Assembly: GCA_964200185.2 (NCBI GenBank)
Contig: CAXNAD020000245.1
Location: forward strand, 1 to 23,458
Direction of reading: 5' to 3'
DNA from: Choristocarpus tenellus KU-1152
Taxonomy: Eukaryota; Phaeophyceae
Length of the DNA stretch: 23,458 bases
Shown: positions 10,258-20,029 of the stretch, piece after piece
Numbering within the stretch: the first letter of the stretch is position 1
Layout: every line of letters starts with the position of its first letter
The notes under the pieces: model-generated
Database searches by the model: none
What the model saw: the letters and a program-made list of their open reading frames with translations, nothing else
Told to the model about the DNA's origin: nothing
Program-made: the position numbers and the translations under genes

Positions 10258-11279
10258 CCATCCTGCAAATATGAAAGCAACAAAAATACTCCCCAAAAAA
10301 CAGACACATGCTCCCCTTGTTCAGGTTATACACTATTGTATACTGCATTGTGAATGGAAGGTTCTACTACACCTTGATCGACGTGTTAGGATGTCAGCTT
10401 TCATTCCATACGTATTTCATGGGTTGAATCAACCTGTAGGAGAGTTAGTATACCACATTTTGACTGCTTCCAGTCAATTTCCAAGGGCTGAAGTATTTTT
10501 TCCTAATTGGGCGCGAAATGGTCGTTATCTTGGTTCCGTTTGAGTTATAGGAACTCAAGTCATCTTCATTTCTTCTGGCTTGCCCCCACGTTTTTTACCG
10601 TTCCTTCGTTGTTGTTGAAATATTCCATTTATCTTACATATTAATTCATTTTCGAGTTATCTCACCCATTTCTTAGTTCCGATATTTAGTTCTAGTGGTG
10701 TTGTTAACAATTTTGCATGACTGCCTTCAAATCTGTTTTTACCTACCTTTACTTCACTGGAAAGTGGTTTCATGTACAGACTTCCACTCTCCTTTCCGTC
10801 TTTTCCAGATCAAATGCTACACGAACAATGCATGGTCGATATCATATATGCAAACAGGCAAAGTGTGAGAAAAGGACTAGGAATTCAGTTGGCATAATAT
10901 CACATTCCACAAACAATAAGGGTGGGATAGTAAGTGGTGACTTGTCTCTTATCTGTGAAGTGCGGCCATGTCGTTAAAATGTTGCACACATTTTCTTTAG
11001 TACTGATCATACCTACCTAGTATTACTACCCCTTGATGCACTTGAAGGGGGAAAAGGGCATTCAAAGAATAAAGCCATATCTATGTACAATACTTCACAA
11101 ATGTCCACAGTTGGCACAAACTGCCAAAACCCCCACTCCACACATATCCTACTCTCTCACTACATGTGAATGACTTCATCCCTATGTGGTGCCATTTAAA
11201 CATGCTCTGTACTCCTGGAAATGTGTGACACGTGAAGATTTGCTGAGCCAAACTGATAGTGAAAGTATCATAGAGGGTT
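10258..11279. other. No gene recognised
   Basis: A/C-leaning sequence with two open frames of 86-90 codons (10271-10543 and 10717-10977, plus strand). Neither shows a motif, a plausible splice context or protein-like composition, and frames of this length are expected by chance at this base composition. Nothing else is evident. Confidence 0.4.
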
Positions 11280-11510
11280 CAAGTTTTGCCCTGTATGTCC
11301 ATTTTGGGCTTGGCTTCCCTCGGGGGTTTTATGACATTTTCCTACTCAGAAATATTTCGGAGTAGGTAAAATATGTACATTATGAAAAGTTGTGTCCGGA
11401 ATAAGGATATTGGCAGTTCCTAACAAACACAATAGCCAAAATTACATCAAAACCGCAACATTGGATTTTGGCTCCCAAATGGACGCGGTTCTAACCTCTA
11501 AGATACTTTG
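11280..11510. mobile_element. Degenerate MITE of the CAAAGTATCT family
   Basis: The right end reads CCAAATGGACGCGG ... AAGATACTTTG, matching the right ends of the copies at 21743 and 23116. The left end is worn (CAAGTTTTGCCCTG) but is followed by TGTCCATTTTGGGCTTGG, the counterpart of TGTCCATTTGGGGTC in the other copies. The interior has diverged and is about 60 bp longer. It holds a 26-bp near-perfect palindrome at 11341-11366 (CCTACTC ... GAGTAGG around GAAATATTTC). Confidence 0.55.
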
Positions 11511-13929
11511 GCTCTGAATGAGAGGTAGGAAGGGCTGCATTTCAAGGATCCCAACATAGGGCAAAAATGCATCCTTTAGTAAATTTAGGGAAATAACCTT
11601 TGCTTCATTTTAGTGTTATATTGTGTGTGGAAAGGGGTAGTATCAGTTTTACGTACACTATTATGCACATAGAACGATGAAAGTGAGTGTATTACTCAGG
11701 CCACGAAAGATGGCTTAGAATGCAAAAGGATGCAAACCTGCCAACCTCTCAATTGGTTTGGCCTGCTGCATTGTCATACCGCGGAGATGGACATTGAGAG
11801 AATAGACAGCTGTGCATCGATCAACCTTACTGTCTTCATTGCATTTCAGCATGACACTGTACTATAGCAATTGCACATTTGTACTGGATTGTTGACTTAG
11901 AATGCATGATCACCAAACAGCTACTTGCTCAGTCATACTCTTCTGGAAGAAAACCACAGTTGCCTGCGATTGATCCTGCTTGTCATGTTTCAGTGTCTCC
12001 ATTTCCTTGGAGTACTCAGCGACATCCTTTATGGTGTAGGTATCTTTTAAGCCTAGAACACATGAGACACTCCACCTTTTCTCATGCCACATCACAACAT
12101 ATCATCCAAAGCGTAAGGAAGAGGCTTTAGAGATTTCTCTGAGCAGTCTGAAAACTTGTGTCATTAATGCCATGGTAGATTCTCGCAAGAAACACGAACA
12201 GAAGCAATTGGACTTGCAACACCTTGCCTTTCTCGCCCGTCTTTGGAGTAGTTTTCTTCCAGCACTCATGAAGGCCAAACTCTCCAATCTCCTATATTGT
12301 CTCCCTCCAGCATGATTAACTTCATTTCCTGTGTATAAAAGAACCCCTGAAAGCTCAACTTTGTTCGAGTAGTACCATGACCACCTCTTCCTGCTACATG
12401 TAGCTGGAGAACCTGTTCATCATTCTCATCCATCCACATCAACAAGAGCTCTGTCCACTAAAAAAGTGCTCCCGTTTAGGATGAGTCCATGCTAAATGTT
12501 TCCGTGCACGATCAAGGAAGACTTTCATGACCTCCACCAACATACTTGCCCTACCCAAGTCGTATGTTTCCATGCCCTCCACAACAACAGTTTGTAGCAA
12601 TATATCTATGGAAAGAAGGGGCTATGTGAACAAAGCAATGCTGAATAGGTTCATAGGAAGGACTTGTCTCCATGAGCTGCTGGTAGGTTACAATGATGAA
12701 TATACACTCTTTGTTAATTATCTGATGGAATTTGATCTTGTCATCCATTATTCCCTGACGTGTAACCAAAGACTGAGTCATCATACTGCTTCGTGCGTTA
12801 CTACTCTATATTTTATCCAACTTAAAGATGAACGAACATGACAGTCTAGTTATGTTATTGACATTGCGACAATCGAAGGACAAGGCAACTCATCAATACT
12901 CAAGAAACTATTAACCATAAACACTCCTGTGTAAGTATGGTGTTGGCATTAGCCTCGAGGACAGAAATTGTCCTCTATCTTCTGATTGGAGTGGAGTTTT
13001 CCATCGAAATAAAGCTTCATGTGACCTTGGTTCACTCGTGACACAAGGTAAACATCCGTACATTGACAGTGTCACAAATATGGAACTAGTTCAACAAAGC
13101 AGACTTTTTCCACATTGGGTGGACCAATCTTACTGGAACTCATGTGTAGTTGAGATGTAAGGATTTCATTATTAATACGTAACCTGTACCTCTGTAACCG
13201 TAGAAACTTGGCCTTGGCAAAGATGACATAATTGCAGCATGGTTAAAATATTTCATTGCAATACATATTAACCTGAAAAAATCCACTGGGGATATCCTTT
13301 TTAAATCTGTGTTGAAGTAGCTTTTTAAAATGACATCAATACTGTACCTGATCTGCATCATTCAAACATCTGCTTGGAAAAGCTCTGACCATTTTGAAGA
13401 CATAAGAGCATATTCCAATGACACACAGTGATTTGACAAGGTTATGAATTAAATACCACCTCCACACTGATACACTTTTTGTCACTATGCTTGTCTTGCA
13501 CAAGCAAAAACCACTCTTACATTCTTTCCAAGGCAGAAGGTTCCTTAGTTACCTAGCATACTGCTAACCTCATCCTTACAACTTGCAGACAACATTGATG
13601 CAGCAGTATATAATGAGTTCTTCATGCTCTAAAGCAAGCTTTGGAATGCCACTCCAAAGCAATGGGGAATCTGCCATGCCTCAACAATGGTGAGTGTGTG
13701 CACACAAGTGTTCTGCTCAACCTTACTACTCGCAAGACAATTTCTCCCCTGTTTTTTGGCGCCATATAATATTACCATCCTTAAAAAGTAAACAATTTTA
13801 CAATGTGATCATGAAAGGCCAAAGTGGTTGAGCCAACAAAGTATTGAACCATCTTTCCTTACATTAAACTGCACAACTTCTTGAAACAATAGACAAAAAC
13901 CAATTGTTTGCTAATCTTCATCTATGACC

Positions 13930-13953
13930 ATCCTTGTCAACATTGACAAGGAT
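13930..13953. repeat. 24-bp palindrome
   Basis: ATCCTTGTCAA and TTGACAAGGAT are exact reverse complements separated by two bases (CA), giving an 11-bp stem. There is no T-run after it, and this is eukaryotic DNA, so it is not read as a bacterial-type terminator. Function unknown. Confidence 0.8.
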
Positions 13954-14199
13954 AAAACTCTTCCCTTTAATCCGGATGCCAGGCAAAGGACCCTGTTTTT
14001 AATGACCACAAATCTAGTGAAAAAAGTTCTTGTCTCACTAGCTAAATGTGTTTTAATACTGCAAAAGTGGAATACTTTGTTCTTAAGGTCAACACTCTAG
14101 TAATTAAAAGGACAAGGAATAAAGACATTGACAACACTCAAAAAACTAATTCTGTCAAATTAAATCAACACTAGCTACACTAGAAAAGGGGGATTGCAA

Positions 14200-14345
14200 T
14201 GGTATCAGGTGCTCGATTAAACGACCTGCAAAGACAAAGCTAGCATTGTGTTAAGAAGACAATTGCAATAACCTGAGCAGAGCATTTGGTTTATCACGTA
14301 CCATGACTACACTTACCATGATGATTGCTTAGGGCGTCACCGCAA
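14200..14345 (-). other. Candidate two-exon coding segment with a 91-bp intron
   Basis: On the minus strand an open segment starting ATG at about 14359 and containing DICGDALSNHH ends with CATG before a consensus donor GTAAGT (14316-14311). The acceptor TTTGTCTTTGCAG ends at 14226. Splicing keeps the frame and continues into GRLIEHLIPLQSPF. The splice sites are among the best in the window, but there is no domain match and the segment is short. Confidence 0.25.
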
Positions 14346-14884
14346 ATATCTTGTATCATGACGTAAAGTTGAGTTTACATGAAGATCACGTTTTGAAGTG
14401 AACAGTGACTAGAAAACCTGTGGCGGAGATAGACAAAATACATATATGACGGGAATTGCAGGTTAATGCACTTCAATTTTTGAATCATTCATGTTTGATC
14501 AAAGTTTGCAATAATATTGTAATCTATGGTCACACCTTGGAAGTGCATGCAGTGTAGGGATCATGATTCCGAAACAACTTTTGTGGTAGTACCTCTGATG
14601 AGAATTTTCACAACTGATATGGAAGGCTGCCAACTATTAGTAGCAAGTAATGTCCGAATACCAATTGGATGCTTCCAGGTAGCTGTTTGAAATTCGGGCA
14701 GTACTCGTATTGTGGCACAGGTCTTTTCTCAGAGGGCATCGTAGCTAAATCGATCAGCAGAATAGTAACTATATCAGACCCTCAGGTTAGCGGTTGTCGT
14801 CACTTGCCTCTCTGAGAAGATTATTTTTTGCACCATGAAAAAGAGTACGTAATCAACCGTCAACACAACAAATGTATCTCGAGT

Positions 14885-14988
14885 GGGATCAGAGCTTCTC
14901 AGTTGAGACACCTTTTCGCGTCATAGCACGGTTCATGAGGCCGGCTTAATACAAAACACGGACCAAGTGAAACTATCTTCATCTCCCC
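14885..14988. repeat. Dispersed direct repeat, copy A
   Basis: About 104 bases sharing TCAGAGCTTCTC, TGAGACAC, GCGTCATAGCAC, AGGCCGGCT and AAAACACGGACCAAGTGAA, in order and orientation, with copy B at 15511. Small indels separate the two. No TG...CA ends are present, so a long terminal repeat is unlikely. On the minus strand this copy lies about 150 bases upstream of the ATG at 14739. Confidence 0.75.
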
Positions 14989-15510
14989 TAACATGTTGTC
15001 TTTGCAGCAACACAGCCCAAGAACAACTAGCTCTAGCTTATGTGATTGCGGTTAATAGTTAGATGTGATGATATTAACCGCTGATTTTAACGTGACGCTT
15101 ATCCAGATCTATCCGTCACAAACCTCAAGTGCTTGAATTGACGTAAGGAAGAAACGAGGGAAACCTGAACCAAGTTTACCTGTACCAACAAGGTCACATT
15201 CTCAACATTCAACATGCAATAGAAAAATCGTCATGTATGATCCAGGGGTGAGTCGGTCTCGACATTCCAATTGTCAATAAAATCTCTACAGTATGGGTAT
15301 CTAATCACCTGAAACGATATATCCAACCCGGAACGTATGTAGGCAAAGCACAATAGACGGATATAGGATTCGAACAGATATTCATCAACACTTGTTTCAA
15401 TGTGAAGTGGTAAAAAAACAGATGTACGGTGAGTATTGCATACTTCACACAAACGTGATGAAGGTCAAGCAGGAGCAAAAAGTGCGTTTGAATACAAATA
15501 CATCGAGGTA
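14989..15510. other. Spacer between the two direct repeats
   Basis: The only notable frame is a minus-strand stretch at 15231-15452 containing VDEYLFESYIRLLCFAYIR, which could end at a CAG|GTGATT donor near 15310. No domain is recognised. The spacer contains no transposase or integrase motif. Confidence 0.3.
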
Positions 15511-15613
15511 GAGGTCAGAGCTTCTCTGTTTGAGACACTTTTTGCGTCATAGCACAGTTCTTAGGCCGGCTGATCCAAAACACGGACCAAGTGAATTGAT
15601 CTTCACCCCCCTT
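15511..15613. repeat. Dispersed direct repeat, copy B
   Basis: Second copy of the repeat at 14885, offset by 626 bases, same orientation, ending in a C-rich run. The match is about four in five bases by eye. Confidence 0.75.
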
Positions 15614-16280
15614 CCAAAGTATCTGTATATCGCACCTCTCACACTCAGCTAAATTATAGTTTGGTGTTAGTATGACAGACATACCGAGTTGGAAAGCAAT
15701 TTACAGCTGGTTTAAAAACGGCAGGCGAAGATAGTCCAAGTAGGACTAACGTGAGTTGAAGCGCTCTTTCAACTCTTATCTATTCCTCACCTCATTATTT
15801 CGGAGTTCTCCAGAATTGAGGATATTTTGGTTATTATGGTTGTGTGAGTGTGTGGTGTTGGGGTGATACCAAAAACTCGGCGCGTAGACTCGCGAGCGCG
15901 AGGTCGATGTTTTTGGAACCACACTTTCTTCAGGTTGTTGGCGTTTCCAGAGAAATCGGAACCTAACCCTAACCCAACACGTTTGTCCCTTCTTTGTATT
16001 ATTTATTTAGTACATGATAGGGGAATGATATAATTTTCATTGGTTTCCCCCCTGACACATCTGCAAAATGTCAGAGGGCATAATAATATAATAAATAATC
16101 ACTACATTAAATCAGAACGTACAAACCATAGTACTTTTCAATTGTTATCAATTTGACTTTCTTTTAGCCATAACCCTAAAGATCTGTAGTAATCGAAAGA
16201 AATCAAGTGTTGGTCCTAACAAGGTGATCTTTGCACAAGATGACAGAGACAAGTGAGGTAATGCAGCCGGAGCTGTAGCT
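15614..16280. other. Non-coding stretch with a small hairpin and two telomere-like units
   Basis: Contains a hairpin at 15753-15775 (GAGTTGAA / TTCAACTC, 8-bp stem, 7-base loop), just after a short open frame at 15672-15734. CCTAACCCTAACCC occurs at about 15962, only two units and so not a telomere tract. The 8-bp palindrome CTCGCGAG lies near 15889. No gene is recognised. Confidence 0.4.
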
Positions 16281-17369
16281 GTGACCAAGCCTGCGACAGT
16301 TTTACCTGGAGCAGTTACCACACTTCTCCCTGAAGGGGCATGTCCATTGATTGGAGATGGCATGATTCTTCCTTACAGAGTGAGAGAAGTAGTCGCCGTA
16401 CCCGCCACCCACATGAGGAGGACATCAGCAGGAGCAGTAGCGAAACCTCCACCAGATTGGGAAGGAGCAGCTACATCTGAGGTGCTTTCCGTGATAAAAT
16501 ATCTCCATTGCCCCCCAATCGCCTATAAAAGGGCTAGAGTTGAGCCTCCAACTCCCATGGAGAAGAACCAAGCGGGCAATCATTGAAGGCGAAGGCCTTG
16601 CTAGTACCGATGTGCTGGCCGTGATGGAAGACCTCGATGTCCCTCTGCTCCCCTGTGAAAATGATCAAGCTATTCCTCCAATTCCTGAGAGAGAAGGAGC
16701 GAAACAATCAAGCCCATTAGGGGAAGGCGTTGCTTTCCAAGGTGGTTGCCACAGTGGCAGACGTTGGTGACTCTCGCAGGGAAGGCACCCTGGCAAGGCA
16801 GGTGGTGGGCAAGGCTACCAGCACAAGACTGATGGGACTGGGGGAGTTGATCTTCAAAAGTCTCATCACGGGAGGGGAGGCCGTGGCATATTGCCTGGAT
16901 CGAAATATTCGTTTACCCTCCCTGTGCCCTCATGTATTGCCTGGCCCATCGCAGGGCTAAGTAGGTGAAATAAGAAGCACTTCCAAGGTGCCCATCTTTA
17001 TCCACTTGGCATGGAGCACTACATGCCTAACCAGAGGAGGGGATGCCAAGGCATGTTGCTAAGGCTAGTCGAGCTTGAACCTTGTGTCCTCCCAAGTGCT
17101 GCATGTTGCACTACTGGACTGGAAGGGGTCTACAAGGGACATCTCCAGAGTTGCACGGTGGATAATTGCAGTTCATGTGTATCGAGTATGGTCGGGCCTC
17201 AGGCCAACTACCCATGAGATCCAGGTAGCATGGTGACTCTTCAGAAGGCATTGCATTTATTGAGGTTTGGGATGACCAGTACCAGCTTTGGGGTGCATTG
17301 GAGCATACCCAAGTTACCGAGGCTGGAAGAACCTGTTCATGCTAGAGGAATAATCAATCTTGATGCAAA
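16281..17369 (+). pseudogene. Repeated, frame-shifting coding-like region (probable pseudogene)
   Basis: G+C-richer than its surroundings. Three imperfect units begin at 16461, 16591 and 16723 (units one and two are 130 and 132 bp). Unit one reads EGAATSEVLSVIKYL and later VEPPTPMEKNQ in one frame. Unit two reads EGLASTDVLAVMEDLDVP and later IPPIPEREGAK in the next frame. Unit three reads LSKVVATVADVG in the third. The related peptides show all three frames once encoded protein; the shifts show the frame is now lost unless short introns restore it. Downstream the frame containing MEHYMPNQRRG stops at 17217 (TGA) and reopens in the same frame as MVTLQKALHLLRFGMTSTSF up to a GTAAGC donor-like site at 17370. 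No family recognised. Confidence 0.4.
16461..16722. repeat. Imperfect tandem repeat of about 131 bp, two full units and a third start
   Basis: Units 16461-16590 and 16591-16722 align base for base over most of their length, through GAAGG...GTGCT..CCGTGAT and CCTCCAA(C/T)TCC; a third begins GAAGGCGTTGCT at 16723. The similarity is clearer in protein than in DNA, so the duplication is old. Confidence 0.55.
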
Positions 17370-18214
17370 GTAAGCTTTGTTTTTAGCATCTGTGCTTGAC
17401 AGTACCACTACTCATTTATTCTGCTAGGAGAAGCTTGTTGAATCTATGTTTGACCAGATTGTATGTTGCGCAATGCAGATATTTCTCTTGTACTGACATA
17501 TTTATCTGCCCCCTTTTGTATGTGTGATTGTGCTGAGGCACACTGAATGTCATGTGTCACAAGTGGGTAATGTTAATATTTGCCTGGAGATACATATTTT
17601 GCATCACGTTCTGTATGGGTGGATGTCGTTTTTCTTTTTGTTTGACAGATTACAATCGGGTTGACAAGTGTGACTTTTGTCTTGCTTCCTTAGTGTTGAA
17701 GTCTAAATCTATGAACTGTTGGTGGTTGATTGGTTGCAGACAAGGGATTTCTGAATTTGCTAGTTCATTCTCCAAGTATAGCAAACGCATTTCTTGTTAA
17801 AGATCATTCCAGTTGGCCTTAATAGCTAAAGATACCCAAGCTAGTAGCATAGATTTGTTAAGACTTGCTTGTAAGTGTTTCACCCAGCAAGCTTGTGAAG
17901 GGGAGTCACCCCTCTCAGTGAAATCCGATCTTGATTTTACCTTAGTTTTGGTCTGGTAAAATGATATCACATAATGCTATGTTGTGAAAGGGGAGCCTCT
18001 CATATGAGTATATGGCATTATCGTTGCTCCGTTCAGAATGATGTTCATTCCACTGTGAAAAAATACCAGGGGAGTGTCATGCAAGTACTTTGAACACTTG
18101 TGTGACTATTTGGTTGTGCAATTGAATTGTGGTTGATTTCACCCCCACATGTGGTTGTGATGGGTTGTACTGGTGTGTGCACCCAATATTGGTGAGTTGT
18201 ATTATCCTCCCCAG
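17370..18214. other. T/G-rich probable intronic sequence
   Basis: Composition resembles the introns of the plus-strand membrane-protein gene. It holds an 82-codon open frame (17552-17800) rich in Cys and Phe with no motif, which I read as chance. No exon is supported here. Confidence 0.35.
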
Positions 18215-18320
18215 TGTCTACTATAGGAGGGAGCTCAGTTACTACACTCAGGATTTTGGGGTATTTGATGTGGAAAGATCTTCCAACCTTGAAGTATTTG
18301 TCAGGAGGTTATTTTGGTGA
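18215..18320 (+). other. Candidate terminal exon
   Basis: Follows a good acceptor (ATTATCCTCCCCAG, ending 18214). The open frame of about 35 codons contains YYRRELSYYTQDFGVFDVER and ends in TGA at 18320. No family match and no partner exon was proven. Confidence 0.25.
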
Positions 18321-19152
18321 TAACTACTTACAGGTTGCTGATTGTGTGGCATGGTTTAACATCCTTTGGTGTTCTTGAGTGTTTTTGTAGCATAGAAGAC
18401 TAAAAATGGATTTGCTTTGAATCGGTTTCAGGTGTTTGGAATGGCATGCTGCCTGGATTTCCGTGTGTCTTGCCATCGATTGCACTGTGTGCAGTTGCAT
18501 GCCGGAGTTCTCATGGATTTGCAAAGTTGGCATTTATGTAGCACTGACTTCTAGTTATGACTGCAGCTTGATTATGTCCCTCTGTGCAACGTTCCTTGTA
18601 TGCAAAATGTTTGCGCAGTATGGGCCACCATGGTGCCTGTATGCACTAGTACTATGTCCCATGAGATGTGGTAACCACCCACAGTTTGTTGTTGGTTCTA
18701 CTTGTATGACAAGGTATTCATGATGGACTTTGTTATTTCTGCTTGGCACCTCCGCTGATTGTCATTTGGAAGCTGTTTTATTTATAGTGCATTGTTCCTG
18801 CACTATTATCGGCTGAAATCCATTTCAAATAGTGAACTGTATGAACAGGGGCTTATTTGATAGCACATGCCTCATCTGACTAGGAAAGTCATAGTTGCAT
18901 GGTCAGTTTTCGCTGAACTACCAAATCTAGCTATATGTAGTACTCTCATCTTATTGGATTTTTCCTTTTGTGTGTTTGGAGTATTATTTGGTGAGTTCAG
19001 GACCTAGTTATGTCTAGTGACCACTCACAGTCGTTGGAGCTAGGGAGAGGGTGTTTGAATGGACTCTCCCAACTGTATTGGAGATAACTAGTAGTATGCA
19101 AGAGAAATTAGTTGGTTAACCCATACATGCTTTGCAAATATAGTTCCTTCAG
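18321..19152. other. T/G-rich stretch, no exon supported
   Basis: Contains a 95-codon Cys-rich open frame (18436-18723) without recognisable motif. It ends in a pyrimidine-rich acceptor (AGTTCCTTCAG) at 19142-19152 that leads into the protease exon. Confidence 0.35.
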
Positions 19153-19472
19153 GGAACAAAGGTTGCCAGCACTCTGATCTTATGATTATGTGCTACACAA
19201 CCGGCAACATGTCAGGTGGGAGTTCCTCCATGCACGGAAGGGGGGTGTCATACCCCTATGATGTCTTTACCGTCATGATGCACCATGTGGAGACCTCACT
19301 AACGGGACACTACACTGCCCTCATCAGCAGCTGGAGTGAAGGGGGCCTGTCGAAGCACTGGCACAATGCAGACAACAGTAGAGTGAGCCCACTCAAAGCA
19401 GGTGCTAGTCCTCCCGTGGATGATACCATACTTGTTTTTCTACCACCAATGGTGATGAATGCCATGTGTTGA
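19153..19472 (+). CDS. Ubiquitin-specific protease C-terminal exon, forward copy
   Basis: An open exon from the acceptor at 19152 to TGA at 19472, about 105 residues. It carries the C-terminal (His) box of the C19 deubiquitinase fold: YDVFTVMMHH, then TGHYTALISSW with the catalytic His in GHY, then HWHNADNSRVS, where W-x-x-A-D-N-x-x-V fits the family's W-x-x-F-(D/N)-D-x-x-V and supplies the third catalytic residue. Known function of the family: cleaving ubiquitin from proteins. The Cys box and all N-terminal exons are missing from the window, so activity cannot be claimed. The final aromatic strand is poorer here (ILVFLPP) than in the reverse copy. T/G-rich sequence upstream is consistent with introns of a plus-strand gene. 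It could be a living terminal exon or a fragment. Confidence 0.6.
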
Positions 19473-19967
19473 GTACTTTGAAGTAGTGTAGAGTGCCTGG
19501 GCCTGGATCGGAGGGGGGATCCTTGCCCTTCTAGGTCACCCATGCTTTAATCCCCAACAGTAAGCAACATCCAGGAACCATTTGGGGATCACAGCATGGG
19601 TGGCCTAGACAGGCAGAGATCCCCCCCTGACCCAGGAACTCTACACTACCTCAAAGTACTCAACTCACGGCATTCATCACCTTTGGCAGTAGAATAAAAA
19701 AGTATGGTGTATCATCCATGGGAAGACCAGCACCCGTTTTGAGTGGGGGGCTTATTCTGCCGTTGTCTGCATTGTGCCAGTGCTTCGACGGGCCCCCTTC
19801 ACTCCAGCTGCTGATGAGGGCATTGTAGTGTCCCATTAGTGAGGTTTCCCCATAGTGCATCGTGACGGCCAAGACATCATAGGTTTGTGTGATCTCCTTT
19901 CCGTGCATGGAGGAACTCCCATCTGACATGTTGATGGTTATATAGCACATCTCCGTAAGATAAGAGT
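19171..19967. repeat. Long inverted repeat: arms of about 387 bp, 24-base loop
   Basis: The left arm is about 19171-19557 and the right arm 19582-19967, with a 24-base loop (19558-19581). Similarity covers the protease coding part and the roughly 85 bases after the stop codon, up to ATCCCCAA at the loop (TTGGGGAT on the other side). The arms differ by scattered substitutions and small indels. Transcription through both arms would give a long imperfect hairpin. Confidence 0.85.
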
Positions 19968-20004
19968 TCCAAAAGAAAGGGGATATCAAGAATACAAGAA
20001 ACAC
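19660..20004 (-). CDS. Ubiquitin-specific protease C-terminal exon, reverse copy
   Basis: Inverted partner of the exon at 19153, open for 114 codons from an ATG at 20004 and ending at 19660. Motifs: YDVLAVTMHYGETS, MGHYNALISSW with catalytic His, HWHNADNGRIS with the Asp, and DDTPYFFILLPK, which corresponds to the closing aromatic strand (typically a-Y-x-L-F-Y) of the fold. This copy looks closer to the family than the forward one: it keeps H-x-G-E before the His box and the aromatic strand. The match to the other arm fades near 19967, so residues encoded above that are doubtful. No upstream exon is found; an element of the CAAAGTATCT family begins 25 bp beyond. It could be a duplicated fragment rather than a gene. 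Confidence 0.55.
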   Translation of the reverse strand: MFLVFLISPFFWNSYLTEMCYITINMSDGSSSMHGKEITQTYDVLAVTMHYGETSLMGHYNALISSWSEGGPSKHWHNADNGRISPPLKTGAGLPMDDTPYFFILLPKVMNAVS

Positions 20005-20029
20005 GTGAGGTTGGTGGGAAGCAGTGGGT

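Larger units (their letters stand above)
11511..14739. other. Region without a recognisable gene; minus-strand exon-like segments
   Basis: Plus strand is A/C-rich, as expected if transcription runs on the minus strand. Minus-strand segments with some coding character include: ATG at 14739 starting MPSEKRPVPQYEYCPNF; a pair joined by a good intron at 14226-14316; an open stretch near 13660-13580 with LLWSGIPKLALEHEEL; one near 13020-12950 with YLVSRVNQGHMKLYFDGKL; and one near 12450-12270 with MWMDENDEQVLQLHVAG. They do not assemble into one clean frame and I recognise no domain. They may be exons of a gene or relics of a dead one. Confidence 0.3.

Noticed and set aside
12760-13780. TAA/TAG read as glutamine (variant genetic code), suggested by long frames broken by single stops
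   Set aside because: The supported genes (membrane protein, bromodomain, protease exon) read with the standard code and end at normal stops; decay or introns explain the breaks better.
15365-15380. GTTCGAATCC on the minus strand, again tRNA-like
   Set aside because: Flanking bases do not form the T-stem and no cloverleaf can be drawn.
14885-15613. Solo LTR or LTR retrotransposon formed by the direct repeats
   Set aside because: Only 522 bases lie between the copies, with no TG...CA ends, primer-binding site or reverse transcriptase motif.
15960-15976. Telomere-like CCTAACCCTAACCC
   Set aside because: Only two units; no array, so no evidence for a chromosome end.
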